A stretch of DNA of 36,567 nt from JAVBNW01 sp031551255 (lineage in GTDB: Bacteria > Bacillota > Clostridia > Christensenellales > UBA1750): the NCBI GenBank assembly GCA_031551255.1, contig JAVBNW010000135.1, positions 1-36,567 of the forward strand, read 5' to 3'. Shown here in pieces: positions 31,598 through 36,567 of the stretch (position 1 is its first letter; each line of letters opens with the position of its first letter). The translations under genes and the position numbers were made by a program. The notes below the pieces were generated by a model that worked only from the letters and a program-made list of their open reading frames with translations, did not search any database and had not been told where the DNA came from.

Positions 31598-32670
31598 GCG
31601 CATGTCTCCTTCTCGAGAAAATCGGCGAGCTGAGGGATGGGGATATCTCTGAGGAAGCACGAGCCGACGCCCGCCAATTGCACGGTGCGCACAGCTCCGC
31701 CCGCGGCCTTTTTATCTCTTGCAAGCGCCGACACCAGCGCCTGGGCAGAAAGACCGCCTGCCCGCGTTGGCAAATCCATCGCCTCGAGCAGAGCTTCTAT
31801 GCGCTCCGAAACCCCGGCGGGCGTCCAGCCGCACTGCTGCCCAAAGCGCGCCATCAGCGCCATGCCCGCGGCAACCGCGTGCCCGTGCGGCAGCGCGTAG
31901 GCGCCGGCGCTCTCGATCGCATGGCCGAAGGTGTGCCCGAAGTTGAGCGTCATGCGCGCGCCGGTATCCCGTTCGTCGCGTTGGACTGCATCGCGCTTCA
32001 CCAGCAGGCACGCGCGCACGATTTCCTCGATGTTGCGTTGCAATGCCGCGCGGGATGGATCCCTCTCCATCCTTTCAAACAGACTTGAGTCGGCAATCAA
32101 CCCGCACTTGACAGCCTCGGCGCACCCATCAAAAAACCACGCATCCGAAAGCGAGGAAAGCGCGCCGGTATCGCAAAGCACTAAGGAAGGCTGGTAAAAC
32201 GCTCCCGCAAGGTTTTTCCCGCTCGGAAGATCCACGGCGGTCTTTCCGCCGATCGAAGAGTCGATCTGCGCAAGCAAAGACGTAGGCAACTGCACGCAAG
32301 ATATGCCGCGCAGGTAGGTGGCCGCCGCAAACCCGCCAAGATCCCCCACCACGCCGCCGCCCAGGGCGACGCACACGTCGCTTCTGGAAAGCCCGGCTTC
32401 GCACATCGCATTCCATAATGCAAACAGCGTTTCCGGGGTTTTGGATGCCTCGCCGGGCGCTATGGTAACCGACTCGATTCTGTATCCTGCCGATACAAGC
32501 GACGCACGGACGATCTGCCCATACAGCGCGCCGACGTTTTCATCCGTCACCACCAGCGCAGCCGACCCTCCTACCGCCTCCTTGATCGCCTTGCCGCACC
32601 CGGCGAGCAGACCGCCGCCTATTCGCACGTCGTAGCTCTTCGTAGCGGCTTCAACCCGCATAACGCTCAT
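31594..32670 (-). CDS. aroB: 3-Dehydroquinate synthase
   Basis: A 358-aa NAD-dependent enzyme converting DAHP to 3-dehydroquinate, second step of the shikimate pathway. It contains VVTDENVGALYG, GEASKTPETL, GGGVVGDLGGFAAA (104-117), LPTSLLAQIDSSIGGKTAVD and the metal-site NFGHTFGHA (243-251). The start is ATG 32670, which overlaps the aroF stop as ATGA and has GGAGGG six bases upstream; an open stretch to 32877 is the reverse frame of aroF. The missing pathway genes (aroD, aroE, aroK) are not in the window. Confidence 0.98.
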   Translation of the reverse strand: MSVMRVEAATKSYDVRIGGGLLAGCGKAIKEAVGGSAALVVTDENVGALYGQIVRASLVSAGYRIESVTIAPGEASKTPETLFALWNAMCEAGLSRSDVCVALGGGVVGDLGGFAAATYLRGISCVQLPTSLLAQIDSSIGGKTAVDLPSGKNLAGAFYQPSLVLCDTGALSSLSDAWFFDGCAEAVKCGLIADSSLFERMERDPSRAALQRNIEEIVRACLLVKRDAVQRDERDTGARMTLNFGHTFGHAIESAGAYALPHGHAVAAGMALMARFGQQCGWTPAGVSERIEALLEAMDLPTRAGGLSAQALVSALARDKKAAGGAVRTVQLAGVGSCFLRDIPIPQLADFLEKETCA

Positions 32671-33704
32671 GCCGTTCCCTCCGCCTGCGAGGTCACCGTT
32701 CTGCCGACCGCCTCCGCCACTTTGGCAAGATCCCTCATCAGCGCGCCGAAGCTCTCCGGCGTAAGGGACTGCGCGCCGTCGCACAACGCGGCGGGCGGGT
32801 TGTTGTGCACCTCGATGATCAGCCCGTCCGCGCCTGCCGCTATCGCCGCCATGGACATGGAGCGCACCAGCTGCCACCGGCCGGTGGCATGGCTCGGATC
32901 TACGATCACGGGCAAGTGGCTCAGCTCTTTGAGCACCGGCACGGCGGATAAATCAAGGGTATTGCGCGTCTGCGTTTCAAACGTGCGGATGCCGCGCTCG
33001 CATAAGATGACCTTGTCGTTCCCTCCGGCCATGATGTATTCTGCCGACATCAAAAGCTCTTCAATCGTCGAGGAAAGCCCGCGCTTTAGCAGTACCGGAA
33101 CTCTCACCTTGGAGAGCGCCTTGAGAAGATCGAAATTCTGCATATTGCGCGCGCCAACCTGGATAATATCCACTTTGTCGATAAACTCGGGCAGCACGTC
33201 GGGCGACATGATCTCGGAGACCACCGGCAAGCCGGTCTTGCGCTTGGCCTGCATAAGCAGATCGAGGCCGTCCGTACCCATGCCTTGAAACGCATACGGA
33301 GATGTGCGAGGCTTGAACGCGCCCCCGCGCAGAAAGCCCGCGCCGGCAGCGCCCACATCCCGCGCGATGGACAGCACCTGCGTCTCGGATTCCACCGAGC
33401 ACGGCCCCGCGACGACCGCCACCTCCGCGCCGCCGATGCTTCTGCCCGCGACCTCAATCACCGTATTGTCCGGATGAAACTTGCGGTTGGCCTTCTTGAA
33501 GGGCTCCTGCACCTTCATGACCCGCTCGACGGCCGGGTGCATCGCCACGGCATCCCGATCGATGGCCGACGTATCGCCAACCAATCCCAGAATCGTGGTT
33601 TCGGCGCCTACGACCGCCTGCACCTGGACGCCGCGCGCCGCAAGCTGGTCCATCAATTCCCGCACCTTACTATCTTCGGCCTCTTTTTTAAGCACGATGA
33701 TCAT
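32667..33704 (-). CDS. aroF: 3-Deoxy-7-phosphoheptulonate synthase (DAHP synthase, type I-beta)
   Basis: A 345-aa enzyme condensing PEP and erythrose-4-phosphate, the entry to aromatic synthesis. Residues 1-70 are a ferredoxin-like regulatory domain (MIIVLKKEAEDSKVRELMDQL) as in Thermotoga-type enzymes, which allows inhibition by Tyr or Phe. The barrel follows, with VVAGPCSVES (97-106), FLRGGAFKPRTSPYAFQG, QVGARNMQNFDLL, LLKRG and VDPSHATGR. ATG 33704 has AGGAGGT nine bases upstream. First structural gene of the operon; the terminator and leader peptide upstream point to attenuation. Confidence 0.98.
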   Translation of the reverse strand: MIIVLKKEAEDSKVRELMDQLAARGVQVQAVVGAETTILGLVGDTSAIDRDAVAMHPAVERVMKVQEPFKKANRKFHPDNTVIEVAGRSIGGAEVAVVAGPCSVESETQVLSIARDVGAAGAGFLRGGAFKPRTSPYAFQGMGTDGLDLLMQAKRKTGLPVVSEIMSPDVLPEFIDKVDIIQVGARNMQNFDLLKALSKVRVPVLLKRGLSSTIEELLMSAEYIMAGGNDKVILCERGIRTFETQTRNTLDLSAVPVLKELSHLPVIVDPSHATGRWQLVRSMSMAAIAAGADGLIIEVHNNPPAALCDGAQSLTPESFGALMRDLAKVAEAVGRTVTSQAEGTA

Positions 33705-33787
33705 GCGCGATAACCTCCTATAAAACTACATGCCGTCCGGCATCGATTTTTAGCCTTTCTTTGGCCATAGCTTTCCGTGTTCATGGC

Positions 33788-33825
33788 AAAAATAAAGCGG
33801 GAAGCCCGCATCCGGACTTCCCGCT
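33788..33825 (-). terminator. Intrinsic terminator (attenuator) before aroF
   Basis: AGCGGGAAG (33825-33817) pairs with CTTCCCGCT (33804-33796), stem extended inward by CCG/CGG, followed by TTTATTTTT on the minus strand. It lies between the promoter and aroF, 83 bases before the aroF start, so it can end transcription before the operon. Confidence 0.9.
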
Positions 33826-33840
33826 GAACGCCCAAAGAGT

Positions 33841-33936
33841 TCAGTCGCCCGATAATACGGCATGACGATGTGAGCGTGCGCCCTGAAGGCGCATGCTAAA
33901 CATATACATCGTCATGTCGGCGCGCTTAAGCGTCAT
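33841..33936 (-). CDS. Leader peptide of the aro operon (31 aa)
   Basis: A 31-codon frame that starts 33936 with GGGGAGG seven bases upstream, about 26 bases after the expected transcription start. It opens MTLKRADMTMYMFSMRLQG; Tyr11 and Phe13 are embedded in four Met codons (8, 10, 12, 15), and it ends in SGD just before the terminator. The stop codon lies in a small hairpin CTGAAC/GTTCAG (33844-33839/33829-33824) that shares two bases with the terminator stem. This is the layout of amino-acid-sensing attenuation, although the control codons are fewer than in E. coli pheL. Probably unstable and regulatory only. Confidence 0.65.
   Translation of the reverse strand: MTLKRADMTMYMFSMRLQGARSHRHAVLSGD
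33862..33915 (-). promoter_or_regulatory. Nested hairpin inside the leader peptide coding sequence
   Basis: ATGACGATGT (33915-33906) pairs perfectly with ACATCGTCAT (33871-33862). Inside, an inner stem joins 33896-33888 to 33882-33874 (GCGCC/GGCGC core). The outer arm holds the Met-Thr-Met-Tyr codons, so a ribosome stalled there would open this hairpin. Confidence 0.7.
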
Positions 33937-33968
33937 GCGCGTTCCTCCCCGTTTCATCAGTTATCGGC

Positions 33969-33997
33969 ATCCTACACCATCGGCGGCCGCGTGTCAA
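33969..33997 (-). promoter_or_regulatory. Promoter of the aro operon
   Basis: Consensus TTGACA (33997-33992), 17-bp spacer, TAGGAT (33974-33969). A second candidate -10, TATAAT (34033-34028), lies further upstream with a poor -35. Confidence 0.85.
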
Positions 33998-34079
33998 GGA
34001 AAGTTTGAACGTACTTTCGCCCTATTCATTATAGGCGCAAGCGCATGCTCCGCACAGCCGGCTACTTGCGGATCATCCG

Positions 34080-36567
34080 CTACGAAAGCACATTCTTGAG
34101 CCACTGCCCCGTATAGCTCTTTTTTACCTTGGCAATTTGCTCGGGGGTGCCCAGCGCCACGATCTCGCCGCCCAGATCGCCCCCCTCCGGGCCAAGGTCG
34201 ATGATGTGATCGGCGGTCTTGATCACATCGAGGTTATGTTCGATCACCACCACGGTATTTCCACCGTCGGCAAGCCGCTGAAGCATCTGCACGAGCCTGT
34301 CCACATCCGCCATGTGAAGCCCTGTGGTGGGCTCGTCAAGGATGTACATGGTGCGGCCGGTCGCCTTGCGGGAAAGCTCGGTCGCCAGTTTGATGCGCTG
34401 CGCCTCGCCGCCCGAAAGCTGCGTGGAAGGCTGCCCAAGCTTAATATAGCCCAAACCCACGTCGTATAGGGTAACGAGTTTGCTGCGGATCTGCTGGAAG
34501 TTTTCGAAATAATCCAGCGATTGCTCCACCGTCATATCGAGCACTTCGAAAATGTTTTTCCCCTTGTAGCGCACCTCGAGCGTCTCGCGGTTGTAGCGCT
34601 GGCCGTGACATACCTCGCAGGGTACGTACACATCCGGCAAAAAGTGCATCTCGATCTTAAGAATGCCGTCCCCGCCGCATGCCTCGCAGCGCCCGCCCTT
34701 TACGTTGAAGGAGAACCGTGAATTCTTGTACCCACGCACCTTTGCATCCGGCGTTCCGGCAAATACGCCGCGGATCATATCGAACACGCCGGTATACGTG
34801 GCCGGATTCGAGCGCGGCGTGCGGCCTATAGGGGATTGGTCGATCGCGATCACCTTATCCAGATGCTCGAGCCCATCGATGCCCTTGTGAGCGCCCGGCC
34901 GGGTCTTTGCGCGGTTTAGATCCCGGGCAAGCGCCTTATAGAGGATCTCGTTGACGAGACTCGACTTGCCCGAGCCGGACACCCCGGTCACACAGGTAAA
35001 CACGCCTAGCGGAATTTCGACGGTGATATCTTTAAGGTTGTTTTCATTTGCGCCCCTAATCGTCAACTTCTCTTTGCCCTTGCGCCGTTTGCGTGGCAAG
35101 GGGATGCTCAGATCGCCGCTAAGATAGCGCCCGGTCAGCGAAGCGGGGTTGTGTTTGATTTCCTCCACCGTGCCTGCGGCCACGATTTCTCCGCCGTGTA
35201 CGCCCGCGCCCGGCCCCACATCTACGATGTAGTCGGCCGCATACATCGTGTCGCTGTCGTGTTCCACCACAATCAGCGTGTTGCCGATATCCCTAAGGTT
35301 TTTAAGCGTCGCCAGAAGGCGGTCGTTGTCTCTTTGGTGAAGGCCGATGGAGGGCTCGTCCAGGATGTACAAAACCCCCATCAGCGAAGAGCCGATCTGC
35401 GTAGCCAAACGGATGCGCTGCGCCTCTCCGCCGGACAGCGAGCCTGCCGAGCGCATCAGGGATAGGTATTCAAGCCCCACGTCCGACAAAAAGCCGAGTC
35501 GCTCGTCGATCTCCTTGAGGATACGCTCGCCGATGATCGCCTCTTTTTCGGTCAGCACAAGCCCCTTGAAGAACTTTCGCGCAGCCACCACCGACATGGT
35601 GGATACCTGGGCGATGTTCTCCCCGCCCACTGTCACGCCAAGCGCCGATTTTTTTAAGCGTTGCCCGCCGCATTCCGGGCAGGGAACGTTGGACATATAG
35701 CCTTCCAGGTGCTCCTTTACGCCGTCTGACGAGGTCTCTTTGTAGCGCCTCTCAAGGTTGGTAATGATGCCCTCGAACGCGGCTTGAAACGTGCCGAAGC
35801 CTCCTGCGCGTTCGTACTGTACGGTCAGCTTTTCGCCCTTCGTGCCGTACAATATCACATCCAGCGCTTCCACGCTCAGCTCCCTGATCGGGGCCTCCAG
35901 GTCGATGTTATATTTCTCCGACAGCGCCTTTAGGTACATGCCGGCGATGGAATCCTCTTCCTTACTTTGCCACCCGGATACCGCCAGCGCCCCGCCGCTG
36001 AGGGACAGTTCCTGATTGGGCAACACGAGCGCCGGGTCGATGCGCATCAGCGTGCCAAGCCCCATGCACGCCGGGCAGGCTCCGAAGGGATTGTTAAAGG
36101 AGAACAGCCTAGGCTCGAGCTCTTCGATGCTGATGCCGCAATCGGGGCACGCATAGTTTTGCGAAAATGTGAGCTCGTCGCCGTCTTCCACATCGATGAT
36201 CACCAAACCGCCGCCCAGGTGCAAGGAATTCTCCAGCGAGTCCGTCAGGCGCTGGGCGATATCGCTGCGGATGACCAGGCGGTCCACCACCACCTCGATG
36301 GTGTGCTTGCGGTTCTTCGTAAGCTTGATATCTTCGCTCAGCTCGCGCACTTCGCCGTCGATGCGCGCGCGGACGTAGCCGTCCTTGCGTATATCCTCTA
36401 ACTGCTTGACATACTCGCCCTTGCGTCCCCTGGCGATCGGCGCGAGCACCTGGATGCGCGCGCGCTCGGGCAGCGACATCACCTGGTCGACGATCTGATC
36501 CACCGTTTGCTGACGGATCTCCTTGCCGCACTCGGGGCAATGGGGTATGCCGATGCGCGCGTACAAA
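34080..36567 (-). CDS. uvrA: UvrABC excinuclease subunit A, N-terminus beyond the window
   Basis: DNA-damage recognition ATPase of nucleotide excision repair. The visible 828 residues begin within the first ATPase domain (ARIGIPHCPECGKEI); about 110 residues including the first Walker A are cut off by the window edge, so the Met at the edge is not the start. Seen in order: the UvrB-binding region, first zinc finger (CPDCG...CPACMG), first signature LSGGEAQRIRLATQIGSS, second Walker A GVSGSGKSS, second zinc finger (CEACGGDG...CEVCHG), second signature LSGGEAQRIKLA and YILDEPTTGLH, ending near-normally at KNVLS. It points toward the aro operon with 82 bases between its stop codon and the aro -35 box; GCGGAT/ATCCGC is the only hairpin right after the stop. 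Confidence 0.98.
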   Translation of the reverse strand, partial: LYARIGIPHCPECGKEIRQQTVDQIVDQVMSLPERARIQVLAPIARGRKGEYVKQLEDIRKDGYVRARIDGEVRELSEDIKLTKNRKHTIEVVVDRLVIRSDIAQRLTDSLENSLHLGGGLVIIDVEDGDELTFSQNYACPDCGISIEELEPRLFSFNNPFGACPACMGLGTLMRIDPALVLPNQELSLSGGALAVSGWQSKEEDSIAGMYLKALSEKYNIDLEAPIRELSVEALDVILYGTKGEKLTVQYERAGGFGTFQAAFEGIITNLERRYKETSSDGVKEHLEGYMSNVPCPECGGQRLKKSALGVTVGGENIAQVSTMSVVAARKFFKGLVLTEKEAIIGERILKEIDERLGFLSDVGLEYLSLMRSAGSLSGGEAQRIRLATQIGSSLMGVLYILDEPSIGLHQRDNDRLLATLKNLRDIGNTLIVVEHDSDTMYAADYIVDVGPGAGVHGGEIVAAGTVEEIKHNPASLTGRYLSGDLSIPLPRKRRKGKEKLTIRGANENNLKDITVEIPLGVFTCVTGVSGSGKSSLVNEILYKALARDLNRAKTRPGAHKGIDGLEHLDKVIAIDQSPIGRTPRSNPATYTGVFDMIRGVFAGTPDAKVRGYKNSRFSFNVKGGRCEACGGDGILKIEMHFLPDVYVPCEVCHGQRYNRETLEVRYKGKNIFEVLDMTVEQSLDYFENFQQIRSKLVTLYDVGLGYIKLGQPSTQLSGGEAQRIKLATELSRKATGRTMYILDEPTTGLHMADVDRLVQMLQRLADGGNTVVVIEHNLDVIKTADHIIDLGPEGGDLGGEIVALGTPEQIAKVKKSYTGQWLKNVLS

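Noticed and set aside
32671..32877. N-terminal extension of AroB
   Set aside because: Those residues are the out-of-frame end of aroF; the ATGA overlap with its ribosome site gives the normal AroB start.
36564..36566. Met at the right edge as the start of UvrA
   Set aside because: The residues there correspond to the middle of the first ATPase domain; the first Walker A and about 110 residues are missing, so the gene continues past the window.
1..36567. CRISPR arrays, tRNA or rRNA genes
   Set aside because: No regularly spaced repeats, tRNA arm patterns or conserved rRNA blocks were seen on either strand.

Overview
The window looks like chromosomal DNA of a fairly GC-rich low-GC-group relative, most likely a Clostridia-type Bacillota (Christensenellales-like is my guess, not proven). 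The grounds are strong AGGAGG-type ribosome sites, frequent GTG/TTG starts, Sec lipoproteins with LAGC/FAGC boxes, a perfect CIRCE operator before htpG, meso-diaminopimelate dehydrogenase, and a YwlG-type DUF436 protein. No rRNA, tRNA or CRISPR array was seen.

Layout. 1-320 is a modular hairpin repeat ending in the htpG stop codon. 316-2217 (-) is htpG with a TTG start and CIRCE. 2539-11595 (+) holds a small lipoprotein, a giant membrane glycosyltransferase/phosphorylase fusion of the cyclic beta-glucan synthase type (about 2,494 aa), and a second lipoprotein. 11.7-17.4 kb is a compositionally different, AT-richer island: an AraC/GyrI-type regulator (+), then five single-gene units all on the minus strand (an APH-type kinase, three GNAT acetyltransferases, a broken DUF402 gene). 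Each unit has a related 30-60 bp hairpin repeat beyond its 3' end, so the island is cassette-like. 17.5-20.15 kb (+) is a complete polar amino-acid ABC importer (binding lipoprotein, permease, ATPase) behind a near-consensus promoter. 20.15-20.59 kb is a convergent gap with a bidirectional hairpin and a 168-bp MITE. 20.6-24.5 kb (-) carries DUF436, a family I CoA-transferase, a YbaK-type deacylase and meso-DAP dehydrogenase. A 53-aa single-pass membrane protein (24622-24783, +) diverges from the last of these. 25.1-25.6 kb (-) is a phosphoribosyltransferase.

25.8-34.0 kb (-) is a run of seven co-directional biosynthetic genes read as aroF-aroB-aroA-aroC-pheA-metY-metA. Four of the five ar/phe genes overlap or nearly touch. 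Together they lead from PEP plus erythrose-4-phosphate to chorismate and on to phenylpyruvate; metA and metY then form an acetyl-homoserine route to homocysteine. The run starts with a TTGACA promoter, a 31-codon leader peptide with an excellent ribosome site, nested hairpins and an intrinsic terminator, which together look like transcription attenuation. The window ends inside uvrA (34080 to the right edge, -), whose N-terminus is cut off.

Most notable items: the aro leader/attenuator, the cassette-like island with its shared 3' hairpins, the MITE, a structured GC-rich noncoding block at 12758-12960, and a PheA whose ACT domain lacks the ESRP motif.
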